Counted from the stretch's first letter, positions 1-11,910 are shown. The stretch: 64,000 bases of DNA from Carallia brachiata (GCA_021464245.1 JADCRB010000017.1:407427-471426); one strand, 5' to 3'. Program-made: numbers and translations. Notes: a model not told the origin generated them from the sequence alone.

Positions 1-839
1 ATTTTGAACAGATAACATAAGTTTACGATTATGAATCTATAATCGACACAGGCCTTTTTTTGTAAGTTTTTACATTAATATGTATTTTGGTCACATATAT
101 ATAAGAACAACTAATGTGTAAAATTTTAGTATCTTGATTGTTGTTCTAAATACAATAAATAATTTATACAATAAGATTGATAATTTTTATAAAAGAAAAA
201 ATTATTATTTTTTTATTATAAATATTATTAGTTTTTGTTCTAAAAATTATCTATTTTATTTTATTTGGATACTAAAATTCAACCCTTATATATATATATA
301 TATCAACGAAGAACATGATGGAACTCACTAACCTGAGTAGCACTAAATTTTTTTTATTTTAAATAAATAGTATTAAAAAAATTATGTAGTTTATTTAATA
401 ATTTATTTATTTATTTTAATTTTAATAATTCAATCATACATGTCAATTTACTTCCAACCCAACTAAAAAATCTTATTCAATATTTTCTTACATATACATC
501 ATCTAATTTACATCGAAGATTGTTCTAAAAAAAGATGATTCCAAATTCCTGATAACAATGAAATGAACCGCAGAAGAGTCCCGTTAACCAGGCATGATCA
601 GGCCTCTCCCATTTTACGATTCTTGCCTTTTTATCTCTTTCTTGCCTTTTTTCTTTTGTTTTTTTTTTTTTTAACATTTCAGATTGTTTTAATAAGTATT
701 GACAAACTTTCAGATTGTTTGCCTTTTTTGGCCTTCAGTTTGCCCTTTTTTTGGTAAAATTTCAGATTGTTTTAGCGATCAATATTGACAAGAATGAGTG
801 AGTCAATGCTCCTATTCCAAAGGTGAAATTAAAGCATAG
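1..839. other. AT-rich intergenic DNA, no gene seen
   Basis: Very AT-rich sequence with homopolymer runs and short TA tracts (for example around 287-303). The short open frames here have low-complexity, Phe/Ile/Asn/Tyr-rich translations typical of AT-rich noncoding DNA. No conserved protein motif, tRNA or clear transposon end was recognised. Confidence 0.5.
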
Positions 840-1380
840 TATCAAATGAATAGGAATAAGGTGATGAATTAAATGGAATCTTTATTCCGGCAATAAGTTG
901 AAGTCCATGCCATTTGCTTTTAGTGAAGGAAAATGGGAGCAAAATCTAATAGTGTTAGAGAATTTTGGCCAATCACACATTACCATTGCGCTGTTTTCGC
1001 TTAACCTATCACACATTAAGGGTTCCGAATTTCGGAAAATGAGCTGAACTCAATGCCACAAGCTTTTAGTGAAATTGGAACAAATTAAGTAAAAGCCAAT
1101 ATTTGATTGGGTGGGCCCAGGCAAATTTTGGTTGACCCTTTCGAGGGCAGATCCGAAGTCCTACGTTAAAACAAGTAGGTATAGCTGATTGAACATGACA
1201 ATTTATTCCGGCAGTAAGCTGAATTCCATGTCATATATAAGCCGAGCGTTAGAACATTTTCTCGAAATAACACATTACAAACATTGTGACGCTTTGGCTT
1301 GAACTTTCACACATTGATCGAAGGCTTCCAACTTGCAGGCAATAAGCTAAAGTCGGCGCCTCACAACGTCACAGACTCTG
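840..1380. repeat. degenerate internal repeats
   Basis: Several phrases recur in diverged form. 'ATTCCGGCAATAAG' near 885 recurs as 'ATTCCGGCAGTAAG' near 1203, and a shorter 'GGCAATAAGC' occurs near 1338. 'CTTTTAGTGAA' occurs near 918 and 1066. 'CACACATTA' occurs near 973, 1010 and in variants near 1265. A further copy of the 'CACATTACCATTGCGCTG' phrase (first near 975) lies at about 1795, directly left of a MITE. This looks like an old local duplication of a noncoding unit; no protein or RNA gene was recognised. Confidence 0.45.
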
Positions 1381-1637
1381 CGTTCAACAAAATTAAAACG
1401 AGAAAATATTGATATGTAGAATTTTGTTGTCTTAAATAGTGTCACGAATAAAATAAAATTAATAATTTTTATAATAAGACTGATAATATTTGCAAAGATA
1501 ATATTTGCAATGAAAAAAATTATTTTTTAATTTTTATTGTAAAAACAATCAATTTTGTTGTAAAATTATTAGTTTTAATCTATTTCCATCATTCTGATTG
1601 ATTAAGAGAATTATGAATTAAAATGTCAAACATTTTT

Positions 1638-1712
1638 GTCAACTTTGGAATATGAATGAATATGGTATGGTGAGTACATATTGAAAATAAAATTGTTCAT
1701 TTTAAAGGTAAA
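1638..1712 (+). repeat. segment repeated at about 7183-7250
   Basis: About 65-70 bases around 'GGTGAGTACATATT' and 'AAAATAAAATT' closely match 7183-7250, which lies just after the 3' end of the intact CYP93 gene. The match suggests the P450 region was duplicated as a block, so this piece may be the 3' flank of a further copy to the left of the window. A dispersed repeat family is the alternative. Confidence 0.5.
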
Positions 1713-1822
1713 GCTTCTCAAGAACAAGAGTGTGCATATAAGTGTTCTCCTGTTGTGATTTGGAAGAGCTGTATAAAAACAAACCAGCTTCTTACACATT
1801 ACCATTGCGCTGTCTTCGCTCA

Positions 1823-2411
1823 CCCTCTGTTTGGATAAAAAAGTAATAGGAGAGGAAAGTAGGGAGAGGAAAATAAGGAAAAGAAAATTGGAGGGAAGAA
1901 ATTTTCAATCTTTTTTATATTTGGGAAATAATAATCAGAGGAAAGAAAAACTGAAATTTTATTTGTTGGAAAAAGATAAAAAGTGAGGATGAGGAAAACA
2001 ATATATATTAAAATGTCAATTTTACCCTTCAAAAGAAAAAAATATTATATACAATACTAAAAATATTTGGTTTCTAAATTATATATAAATACTTGTATAA
2101 TTTTTAATTAGTTTATGATATTTATATAATTTTTTATTGAACAGTTTGACAAAATTTAAAAGAATGCAAAAGTTTTTATAAGTAAATTTATGATTTTTAA
2201 TATATAATGAGGGTAATATATTCTTTTAATAAAAAAGTATGAAAATCAATGACTTTCCTTCTAATTTAAGAAAGAATGATTTTCGTGAGTCTAGAAAAAA
2301 ATTAACTTTCCTCTCCCCTATTTTCATCCATTCCAAAACATTTTCCAAACACACAAGTGTTCATTTTTTTTTTCTTTATTTTCATGTCCCTTTTCTCTGC
2401 CAAACACAGTG
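1823..2411. mobile_element. Harbinger/Tourist-like MITE, copy A
   Basis: The left end reads 'CCCTCTGTTTGGATAAAA'. The right end reads 'CTGCCAAACACAGTG', whose reverse complement begins 'CACTGTGTTTGG', so the ends form an imperfect terminal inverted repeat. It is flanked by TCA on the left and TTA on the right, a slightly decayed 3-bp TTA-type target duplication. The related unit near 1000 reads 'TTCGCTTAACC' with no insert, which looks like the empty site. A second member lies at 49092-49558. No transposase frame is present. Confidence 0.6.
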
Positions 2412-2570
2412 TTAAACTTTAAATGCTCATATTAAAACTAGGTGAGAGCAGATTTGGAAGAAGTAAAGATGAAACTCCTAATTTCTTCTGTAATATAATA
2501 CCAATGAATTAGTTATTCTAGGTAACTAATAACAAAAATTTGTTGAAGTAACAAAAATCTAAAAGAGATA

Positions 2571-2990
2571 TGCAATTTTTTGATTCTAAATTTTTATACT
2601 TTTTGACATATAAGTCTTAAACTTTTTTAATATTTCATTTGAGTTTCAATCTCTTCGATTTCTTATCAAATCGGTCCTTTTATTTACGTAAAAGTGGTCA
2701 ATTTATTAATAAATGAATTTAATTTAATAAAAATTATTAAAAAATTCAAATACACTAATTAAATATGTAACATGCATTTTTTTGATTAAAAAAATATTTA
2801 ATTCATATATTTAATCTTTTTTAAATAATTTTTGTAAGGTTAAAATTATTTTTTAATATATTGATCACTTTTTGTCAATAGATGAACAAATTTAATAAAA
2901 AATTAAAAAGTTTAAGATTCAAATAAAATCTCAAAAAAATTAAAAATTCATATAAAAAAAGTATAAATATTTAAAATTAAAAAAAAATGC
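2571..2990. mobile_element. AT-rich foldback MITE
   Basis: The left arm from about 2571 and the right arm ending near 2990 are imperfect inverse complements over roughly 150 bases each. Both arms contain 'TTTTTATACTTTTT'- and 'GTGGTCAAT'-like blocks. It ends directly against the 5' edge of the degenerate P450 fragment, so it probably inserted into, or truncated, that copy. No coding capacity is visible. Confidence 0.5.
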
Positions 2991-2993
2991 ACA

Positions 2994-4060
2994 TCCCAAA
3001 TTTAAAGGGGGGCTCATCTTCCGCCGAGCCCACTGGCCCTACCAATCGTTGGGCACCATCGCTTGGGCTCAATACCCCACCAAGCCTTGCACAAGCTGTC
3101 CGCGCGATGTGGACCTCGATACATATTTTTCTCGGTTCTCTTTGTTGTAGCTTCGTCGTCGGACATGGCAACTTGGCAAGAGTTCATGAAAATTCAGGAA
3201 TGCTCTTTCTCCGATCACCCCAAAATAGTTTTCGGTGAAAGTTATGTTTATTAATTAATACATGAAAGTTATATTTGGCGCTTTTGAATGGTTTTATCTT
3301 ACTCACATTTAATATAATAAAAAAAATTACAGTAACAATTAAATAGAAATAAAAAATATAAAATAACAATTAAAATATATGTGTGCTATAAAAATTACAA
3401 TAAACATCAAGGCCTTCATCTTGGTAAAGAACTACTAAAAAAAAAAATGTCTTCCACACATTTATGATTTGCCAGTTCTTTTTAACTCAGTAAAGAGGTG
3501 GTGGGAAAAATACAAACTTTTCTAGCTCTGATTTTAATGTTATTTATGTTTCCTCTTAAATTTCACAGGATGTATTTTTAGCTCAGACTGATATGCCGCC
3601 AGGGGCAGATCTTGTGGGGTTGAGTGATATTATATACATATATCCAAAAGAGCACTATTATGACGACGGAAAGATTGGTACTTAAAAATTTATTTAAATG
3701 TAATTATATTTTAATTTTTTATAATAAAAAATAATATATATTTTTATTTTTTATTATAAAAAATATTACAATAATTATAAACATTTGAGATATCATTGTA
3801 TTCGAACAAAAATTTAGATAAAAATTCTCAGGCTGCTGTAATTGTTTTAATACAAAAACAAACAAAATAAGTAGCGATGCAGTGGAAGATGTACCCCTCT
3901 AAATTCTTGGGTGCAAGATTCAAAGTTGGGTTACCAAGCTTGTTTTTAAAAGAAACACTAAGGCTCCATCCAGTAGCCCCATTAATTTTCAGAAGATCAA
4001 GCGAAGATTGATAATAAGCTCGTCGGCGGCCGAGATATCTTGGTCCGTTATCTAAGTGGG
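2994..4060 (+). pseudogene. degenerate CYP93-type cytochrome P450 copy
   Basis: Three blocks match the intact P450 downstream, in the same order. Block 1 (2994-3238) matches its exon 1 from just before the proline-rich hinge to the 'SFSDRPK' region. Block 2 (about 3402-3605) matches the end of exon 1, the intron and the start of exon 2. Block 3 (about 3945-4060) matches the K-helix region ('ETLRLHP'). The rest of exon 1 is missing, replaced by AT-rich sequence at 3240-3400. Frameshifts are present, and the I-helix sequence AGTDTS is altered to AQTDMP. The heme-binding loop is absent. Because the intron is kept, this is a decayed genomic duplicate, not a retrocopy. It cannot encode a working P450. 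Confidence 0.85.
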
Positions 4061-5115
4061 TCGTAATATTTGGTTCAAATTTAATTAGTCGAACAAATTA
4101 ATCTTTAAATATTAATGTCAATAGTAACGTTCGTCTAAACAATGTCCAATCAAATGAATGTTTTTGTATACTGTTTCGATAATTTCGTTTTTTTAGTACA
4201 AATTTATAACATTGTACTTGTTTATAAGTTAAGATCCAATTTTATTGAGAGAAATAGAACTAATACAAGTATAAGAAGATGAAGAAGAATAGCCAAACAA
4301 CAAAATTAAAGTAAGGCAGTGTGATTAAATTACCTAAACGTTCCATGCTTTGCTAAACCATTCCCTATAAAATTACAATTCCTATTACTATGTTTGAAAG
4401 ACTGAAAAATATAAATATAAATAGCATCAGAAAGACTTGAAGAGAATTATTTCAATTTTCAAGGCTGGAGCCCTTTCTTATTAATAGCTCTTTTGTTGCT
4501 ATACTATTTCAATTGGATCCTAAGATGAAAGACAATCTTCAATATATCATTCGATGCCGTCAATTCATAGCTTTGAGGCTCGCTACTGCTAGCAATTCAG
4601 TATTGTTGTTTGCATTTGATCGTTTAAAATTTGCATCTACAAGGCGTACAAGTGAAGAGCTTTCTAGAAGTTCAAACAAGTAGGGTTAAGGAAAAGTGAA
4701 ACTGCTCAACCAATTTAAGCAGGTTTCCTGGAAAGAGCTTTCCGACAATAAGCTTGACAAATAAAGCCAGTGAAAGGAAAGTCCAATATTAGAAAATTAG
4801 ATTGAAATAGGTCGAACTAAAAAAATTAGTTTTCAACATTTGATAGAATTTTAGATATTATATTTTACTTAAAATCTTAAATCTTATGTTATAGATTTTA
4901 GTGACACTTGCATATATGTTGCTTCATTCGTTTATTCTATTCTGATATGAAATTTCTTATATTCCAACGAATGCTGAAGTTAATAGCTTGTGATGTGCAT
5001 ACTGTAGACACAACTACCTCCCCGAAACAATAATTTAGCTTAGGCAGAGTGCAAAATCAGTTTGAACTGCGGCTGCTGTCTAATAGTTCATTAGATTGAA
5101 CGCAAAGATCCAAAC
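4061..5115. other. intergenic DNA upstream of CYP93 gene
   Basis: AT-rich spacer between the pseudogene and the intact P450. It must hold the P450 promoter, but no TATA box at a convincing distance from the ATG could be singled out. No other gene or transposon end was recognised. Confidence 0.4.
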
Positions 5116-6903
5116 ATGTCTGATTTCCAAATTCACATTACACTATCCCTAGTGTGGCTGGTTTCTGTGATTCTAGTCAGGGTAACAACAGCCAAAATCC
5201 GAAGCAGGGCTCGTCTTCCACCGAGCCCTGTAGCCCTGCCAATCATTGGACACCTCCATCTCATGGGTCCAATACCCCACCAAGCCTTGCACAAACTCTC
5301 CGTCCGGTATGGACCCTTAATCCACATCTTTCTTGGTTCCGTTCCTTGTGTCGTAGCTTCGTCTCCTGACATGGCAAGAGAATTCATGAAAACCCACGAA
5401 AGCTCTTTTTCTGATCGCCCCAAAATAGCTGTCGTTGACCTCCTTTCTTACGGCTCATCAGGCTTCTTGTTTGCCCCTGATGGACCTTACTGGAAGTTCA
5501 TAAAGAAGCTTTCCATGTCTAGACTTCTTGGGGGCCGAACGCTGGAACGGCTGCGTCCGGTCAGGGAAGAAGAGATAAGGATGTTCCTGGAGCTCGTGCT
5601 AAAGAAAGCAAGAACAAAAGAGGCGGTCGATGTTGGAAAGCAGCTTTTAAGGATGAACAATAATATCCTGTCGAGAATGATAATGAGCCAGAGGTCTTCA
5701 AGTGGGGAAGATGGAGCCAATCAGGTGAGAAAGGTGGTGCGGCAGATAACCGTGCTTGCCGGGGAGTTTAATTTTGCAGACTTTATTTGGTTTTGCAAGA
5801 ACTTCGATTTTCAGGGCATTGGAAAAAGAGCCCGGGAAGCTCATGTTATTTTGGACAATTTGATGGAGAGGGTCATAAAGGAGCATCAAGAAGCAAGGAG
5901 GATAATGAAGGAAATTGGTGGGGTTGATGAAGATGATTCTGCGAAAGATTTGCTTGACATTTTGCTCGATATATCAGAAGATGAGAATTCGGAAATGAAA
6001 TTGACCAAAGAAAACATCAAGGCCGTCATTTTGGTAAGAATTAAAAAAAAAAATTTACACAAATTCATGATTTGCAATTTCTTTTGACTCATGAATAAAC
6101 GTTGAGCAAAATTTAATTTTTCTTGCTCTTATTTTAATGTTATTTCTCAATAAACCAATCCACCTAAAATGTTAAGGTGTTGGGAATGGTTTAACGTATA
6201 GATCATATATAAATTTTTTATTGACATTCTTTATATTTAATCTGGAATCACACAGGACCTATTTGTAGCTGGAACGGATACCTCGTCCATAACACTGGAA
6301 TGGGCACTAGCAGAACTAATCAATCACCCGCATATTATGGAAAAAGCAAGACAAGAGATTGACTCTGCAGTAGGATACGAGAGACTAGTGACAGAATCAG
6401 ATATCATCAATCTCCCGTATCTCCAAGCCATAGTAAAAGAAACACTGAGGCTCCATCCAGCCGGCACGTTAATTGTGAGGGAATCAAGTGAAGATTGTAT
6501 TATCGGTGGATATGATATTCCTGCAAGGACTAGACTCTTTATCAACGTGGGGGCTATTGGCAGAGATCCAAACTACTGGAAAAACCCACTTGAATTTTCC
6601 CCGGAAAGGTTTATAAATGGATCGGGAGGCAGTAATAATGGAAAGGGCGAACAGGTGGAGGTGAGGGGGCAGCACTTTCAGATGTTGCCATTTGGAAGCG
6701 GAAGAAGAGGGTGTCCTGGTACCTCTCTTGCACTGCAGGTGATGCAGACATGCCTAGCTGCTATGATTCAATGCTTTGAATGGAAGGTCAGTGGCAATAA
6801 TGGCCGTGTTGACATGGAAGAAGGGCTTGGACTCTCAATTCCAAGGGCAAATCCTTTGATTTGTGTCCCTGTGGCCAGGCTTAGTCCATTTACATTATTA
6901 TGA
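5116..6903 (+). CDS. CYP93: cytochrome P450, CYP93 family
   Basis: Two exons, 5116-6033 and 6256-6903, joined by a phase-0 GT-AG intron of 222 bp, encode 521 residues, normal for a plant class II P450. Visible features are an N-terminal hydrophobic ER anchor (about 1-25), a proline-rich hinge [12 protein letters not shown], the I-helix oxygen-binding motif AGTDTS (311-316), the K-helix ETLR (368-371), PERF, and the heme loop [10 protein letters not shown] with ligand Cys about 459. The family is a monooxygenase fed by cytochrome P450 reductase at the ER; CYP93 members mostly oxidise flavonoids and isoflavonoids. Sequence flavour is CYP93A/B/D, and its position near FTIP1 and TGA10 favours CYP93D1 (inference). 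The substrate cannot be read from the sequence. The first ATG followed by the anchor was taken as start. No frameshift or stop is seen. Confidence 0.93.
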
Positions 6904-7459
6904 TTGATGGAGAGAATTATAGGTTAAAACCTTAAACATATCTGTTAAGGGGCTTTATTATATGGGCATGTGATTTTTTCTTATTATGTTTATATGTATT
7001 TTTTTTATTCAATTATAAGTATTTTTTGTACAATTATAAATAAAAAAATATACAACAAAATACTTTTTGTATTATTTTTTATCGTTATCATTCTACAAAA
7101 CATGCATGTGATTGTACAAAAAAATTATATATAAAAATAATAAGAAAAAATTATATGCCCACAAACATTTTCCCTTCCTTAAGTTTGGAATTTGAATGTA
7201 TATGGTACGGTGAGTACATATTCAAAATAAAATTATTTATTTTAAGGTTTATTTTTATTGTCTCTATACTTTAGATATTGGCCTATAATACTTGTAATAG
7301 ATGTAATCCATTGATTCTAAATACAAATTTGATTTTGAAAAAATTTAAGAAAACAAAATTATTCTTCAATCATCAACCTAAATTTTTAGCGTAATAACAA
7401 ACACTTGATTCCAATGTATAAAATTTGCAAAGTCTTTTATACCAACTGTATAAGCCCCA
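6904..7459. other. 3' flank of P450 gene
   Basis: AT-rich sequence holding the P450 3' UTR. No single polyadenylation signal can be assigned confidently. About 7183-7250 repeats the segment at 1638-1712. No gene was recognised. Confidence 0.4.
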
Positions 7460-8302
7460 TCACAAGAAAATCTTTCTCCTAACCTCAAAGTAGTAGTAAA
7501 CTCTCCGCCCTATTATAAATAACACCTTTAACTTGTTAGATAATGCCAACAATTTGGTCCACAAGGCCCTGAGATTCACATCATCGTTGAAACCATATAC
7601 ATTAACAACAAGGCATGTCAAATTGGAAATCAACAAAGTTCCATAAACGACAATTAACCTCTCTCCCTTAAAGATGTTCTCACATATTAACTTGTTCAAA
7701 TCCCAAATTGATAATAATCCTCCAGAATTACCTGAAGCTTCAATGCACACCCACTGGCACAAATCAGATCCCCATATTGTTCTAATATTTTTTTCAGTGA
7801 TTTCCTTCATTTTCATCTCCTGAAGAAGGACAAAGTCAACCTCTTTGGTCCGAGCAATATTACGCACCAATTTTTTCTTGTGACCTCTAGAGAGTCCCCT
7901 CACATTCCAACAAAGTATATTAATCATTAATATTGCACAAAACGCCTATAAGAAGAGTCAGCACACTTACTTAGTGTTCAGACCCCCAACTTCCAATAGA
8001 ATTGCCCATTGAATCTCTTCTGCTTTATCTTGTTCTTCAAGTCGCGTCTCCAACATGGAGGAGTTCCTTTCAAAGTGAAGCCCCGATTTTTGACCCATTG
8101 TCCATGTTTGGATCGCTTCTTCACGCCTTGCTACCTTATGATCCAAATTGGAGACGTCCCGTTCAAGCGCTGCACAAATCAACCTATTTTGTTGCCGGAG
8201 GTAGCTGTCCGAAATTGAGAAATCCGTGGCTTCTTCCAATAAATCAGCATCAATGGATATATTTGCCTTTTTCTTCCCTCTCCTTGCTTTATTTTTCCTC
8301 AA
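7460..8302 (-). mobile_element. truncated LINE (L1-type non-LTR retrotransposon)
   Basis: Read on the minus strand, 8302-7967 encodes the lysine-rich and acidic C-terminal end of an ORF1-like protein. After a short gap, 7927-7460 encodes the start of ORF2, an endonuclease/exonuclease/phosphatase-type domain. It opens with NILCWNVRGLSRG and continues with the VLLQEMKM block and SGNSGGLLSIWD, all hallmarks of plant L1 endonucleases. The frame stops after about 150 residues, and no reverse transcriptase or RNase H follows, so the copy is dead and cut off. The ORF1-then-ORF2 order fits a minus-strand LINE. Confidence 0.8.
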
Positions 8303-8349
8303 TTTCCCGACAGTGGCATTTATTGAGATCGAGATTGCCTGTCTTTTAA

Positions 8350-9359
8350 CTTTTTTTTTTTTTTTTTAATCTATAAAAAATCGTATTAAACATTTTAAAA
8401 GGAATAAATGAGATTAAATGAATTCAAAACTCTCATTATTGATTGAAAGAAATTCCTTTTAATCAATTAAGTAAATATTCAACCTCTATCTTTTACTTTA
8501 TTTGTGTCTTTTACTTTATTTGTAGGAAGACGACGACGAGGTTAGAAATTGAGTGGAATTCTCGTTTGCTATACTAGACCCAAAAGTTCTATGGCTTTCA
8601 AAAGCACTATTTTGGCCCATCAATGGCCCAACAGGAGGAGGAGAAGAAAGGGGCTTATTAGGCTAATCGGCCCACTCCAGAAGAAGAGGCCAACATAGAT
8701 ACAGCAACTTGAAATTTGCCTTTTCCACTACTCGCACAAACGGCTTCTGTGTTGGAGTAACTACAGAGGGCCATTAGAACAGGAGCAACGAGCAAGTTGT
8801 ACTGCAGAGAAATTTTCTTAATATTTGATTGAAGGCTAAGTTCCTACACTAATGGCAATCAAGTCTCTACTAAGTATAACATTCTAAAAGTTCTTTTCAT
8901 GATTTTTCAAACAAATTAATTTTCAGCTTTTATTACCGAAAGCAGTAAATCATCCTTTTCTTCAAGATTTTCAAAAACCATTACAAACACCCCAAATTAA
9001 TTGTGGGATGCTTTTCCATAACCCTCTCGGTCTTAGTATGAAATTGAGCTTGAAATTCTATTTCCTATATTATGTTAAATTATCATAGTTAATGACCTAT
9101 GGAAGAGCTTATATATGCTTTGTTTCTCTAATTGTGGGATGATGATGATCGAAGATGTAGAGTTTGTCACCAAAGCAACTTTCCTTTACAACTTTCTTTT
9201 TTTGTCTAGAAATTGTAGTCCGTTTGCATTTATGTGAGATTTTGAATATGGATTGTGAAAAACTATAGGTTTGAACTGCTTTTGTATATTCGTATTTGCT
9301 ACAATATGATTTTATATTGAATATTCAGTGATTTTATTTTTGTACAAGTTAAAAGATTG
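8350..9359. other. intergenic DNA, possibly CACTA interior
   Basis: Moderately AT-rich sequence with a poly-T run near 8350. If the CACTA end at 9824 belongs to a longer element, part of this stretch may be its interior, but no left terminus with a matching target duplication was found. 'CACTACTCGC' at about 8726 was considered and not accepted. No coding region was recognised. Confidence 0.35.
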
Positions 9360-9824
9360 CTGCTGATAGTCTTGTAAAAAAAAGCGTTGCATATTCTGTT
9401 TAAAAGCGTTGTTATTTCATTAAAAAGCATTGCTTATTCTTCAAAATTAAAAAAAAAAAAACCACTGCTAATACCGCTAACTCCCACAGAAACCGCTGCA
9501 TATGATTCAACAAACCACTACCTATTCCCAACAAAAACCGCTGCTTATTCGACTTAAAGCCACTTCCTTATCAAATTTGCAACCATTTCCAAAAACCAAA
9601 AAAACCACTGCATATAACTTCCATAACCACTGCATATAATATCCTAAAACCGCTGCAATAATTTATAATAACCACTGCATAAAATTAGTATGTGTTGCAA
9701 TACGCCGAAGAAACTGCTGCATATGATATATTGCAACCCCCGCAAATCTGACAGAACTAGACTTTATGGTTTTAGTACTTGAAAACCGCTGCAACCGCTG
9801 CCATAGACTTTCCATGTTGTAGTG
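9360..9824. mobile_element. CACTA-type element, 3' end with subterminal repeats
   Basis: About fifteen diverged copies of a 12-15 base unit such as 'AACCACTGCATATA' or 'AACCGCTGC' crowd this interval. The block ends exactly in 'GTTGTAGTG', the reverse complement of 'CACTACAAC', a typical CACTA (En/Spm) terminus. Dense subterminal repeats next to such a terminus are a hallmark of this superfamily, where they bind transposase. No transposase gene lies beside it and the left end was not found, so it is a non-autonomous or truncated copy. Confidence 0.6.
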
Positions 9825-11070
9825 TCTAGTGAATCTTATAAACAGTTGCTCTCAATAAATCAAGCCCACCAGAAGTACCTTTAACTTCTTCACTTCCCTC
9901 GTCTTCTGTTGCCAAGAAGGAAAAAAAAAAAAAGCCATGAATTTTAGGGGTAGTTTGGATCTTAATCCAGAATAAATTTCGGAATTGAAATCGTAATTAA
10001 TCAGAATAGATGACAAAATAATTAAGTTTATAATATTTTTAATTGATTTTATGATCGAAATGACTCTCTTTATAGCCCTTGAATTCAATTGAGAATAAAA
10101 AAGTTAAAGTTTTGTTGTAATTATTATTTTATCTAAAACTAATAATTGAAATGTAATAAAATTTATTGCAAACATCATACCATGTTAAACACAAGAGCAA
10201 TATTATTAAAGGAGCGTTTGATTTTAACAATTTTCTAATAAAAAATAAGAATGAAAATGAGTGGATTTCTTATTATATATAATTGCCTCCTCAACTAAAT
10301 CCATATGTGACTTGAATTAGAAACCCCCAGGCGCCAGCCCATCCGGACGGTTGAGGTTTCGAACCACCTAGTTAAAAAAAAAAAATGGAGAGAGAGAAAG
10401 AGAGGAAATTAATTTCATTTTAAAATAGTTTTCACCAAATTTTTTTGGTGAACGTCAATTATGACTTTTTGTCAATAATAAACTAAGTTCTTTTCAATGC
10501 TGGCCTAAAACTCTCATAATTTTCCATTAACTCTTTGCTATACTTAATAAATTTAGTTTAAATTACTAATAATTGGGGGATAAACATCAATTTGGTTCTA
10601 GACTTTTGAGGATTTTTTCGATGCAATCGTAAACATTTTGTTGTTTTCATTTCAGTCTCAAATCTTAACATTTCGTTTCAATTCAGTACTGTTTTGACAT
10701 AATCATTTTGTTTCAAAAAAAAAATAATAATCATGATTACTTAAAAAATTAAACATCATAACATTTTTCTTTTTAAAAATTTTTTAACATTGAAAAAGAG
10801 CTTTAAAATTACTAAAATCAGAATAGGTGGTCTCAATTGCCAAACTAGATAACTATATAACTCTTAAAGTGTAAATTGAAATCAGATTGAAGTAAAACAC
10901 GAAGAAAAAAAATTACAAAAGAGACTAGGTGCATTTAATCCTTTTGAATATAAGCATCAAGGAGTTCTCAAAGAAAAAAAAATACCTTAGGATCAAGTAA
11001 CACAAGAGTTTAATGCATTGTTTTATTTAGCTGAAAAATAGTCGGAAACTATGATTGAAAATTAGCTGTG
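9825..11070. other. intergenic AT-rich repeats
   Basis: No gene seen. About 10320-10375 has a tRNA B-box-like core ('GGTTCGAAACC' on the minus strand) that may be a SINE or LTR remnant. About 10580-10720 resembles common plant noncoding repeats with 'TTTCAATTCAGT' phrases. Family assignment is uncertain. Confidence 0.35.
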
Positions 11071-11910
11071 GAGAGTGGAGACCAGCCAAATTTTTTTTCT
11101 CGTCAATTTAGCTGAAACGCTCGAAAATGTTGAGACAACCTATGATTACAAAATTGTTCTCCAATCTTCAGCAAACATGGAGCTTTTTGGCTTTTTGTGT
11201 AGACTTCTTGCACGCCGTACCATGGGATTTTTTGAGTACCCATTTGATGTGGCAAAATTATTTGCTCAAGCGCCGCCCTTTACAAGGGACTTTTTATTAT
11301 CTCCATGTTTGTGCTGCTTTTTGCAGTTTGGTCAGCTTTTATAGTCGGCTGTTTGGGTCTTTCCCGTTGGTCTTTGGTTGGTGTTTGTATTGTTGTGCCG
11401 TTCTCATCCTCTGGTTTTGGTGGTTCTTCGCTTTTCTCTTCTAGTTATGGTTGTTCTCATGCCTCTGCTCCCTTTCCTTCGCCAATCGCCCTTATGGTCA
11501 TTGATGATAGGGGAGGCCCTCTTTTTGGTTGCTGTAGAACGGTCCATGTACAAGTTGTGTTGGGTTGGATCTTGTTGGCAATTCCAACGGTTCTTGTGGC
11601 TGGTGGGATTTGGGTTGTTGTCGGTGTCGATCCCTTCTTACTTACCGGGAAGGGGCTGTGAAGTTATTGTGGATTTGTCCTGTGGCCTGCGAGTCAGGTT
11701 GTTGTCGGGTTTTGGGTCTAGTTTCTTAGGCTTATGTGTGTTTTGTACTGGTGCTTGCCCTGTTTTGTGGGCTTTTGAGCTGCGTGTGGGGCTTCAGACT
11801 TCTAGTGTATATATTAGGTTGAGTTTTTTTTGGACCTGTTTTATGTAACTATGTTAGGGTTTAATGAATTACTTATTTACTGGTTGTTCCCCCAAAAAAA
11901 AAAAAAAAAC
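11071..11910 (+). mobile_element. probable 3' end of a LINE retrotransposon
   Basis: From about 11270 the strand becomes unusually G+T-rich, unlike its surroundings, and runs to 'GGTTTAATGAATTACTT' and then a 16-base A tract at about 11894-11910. A G/T-rich 3' UTR ending in a TTTAATGAA-type phrase and poly(A) fits plant L1 LINE tails. The overlapping open frames here have no recognisable domain and look like chance frames in biased DNA. No reverse transcriptase remains. Confidence 0.45.

Noticed and set aside
2987..3254. A short intact gene in the 83- and 63-codon frames
   Set aside because: They align to the P450 exon 1 only when frames are switched, so they are pieces of the pseudogene.
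8726..8736. 'CACTACTCGC' as the left end of the CACTA element ending at 9824
   Set aside because: The three bases before it (TTC) do not match those after the right end (TCT), and no inverted repeat of the right terminus or subterminal repeats follow.
11075..11848. Several overlapping open frames of 89-156 codons on the plus strand
   Set aside because: They overlap in different frames in one G/T-biased stretch and show no recognisable domain. The stretch ends in a retrotransposon-like tail, so it reads better as a LINE 3' UTR than as genes.
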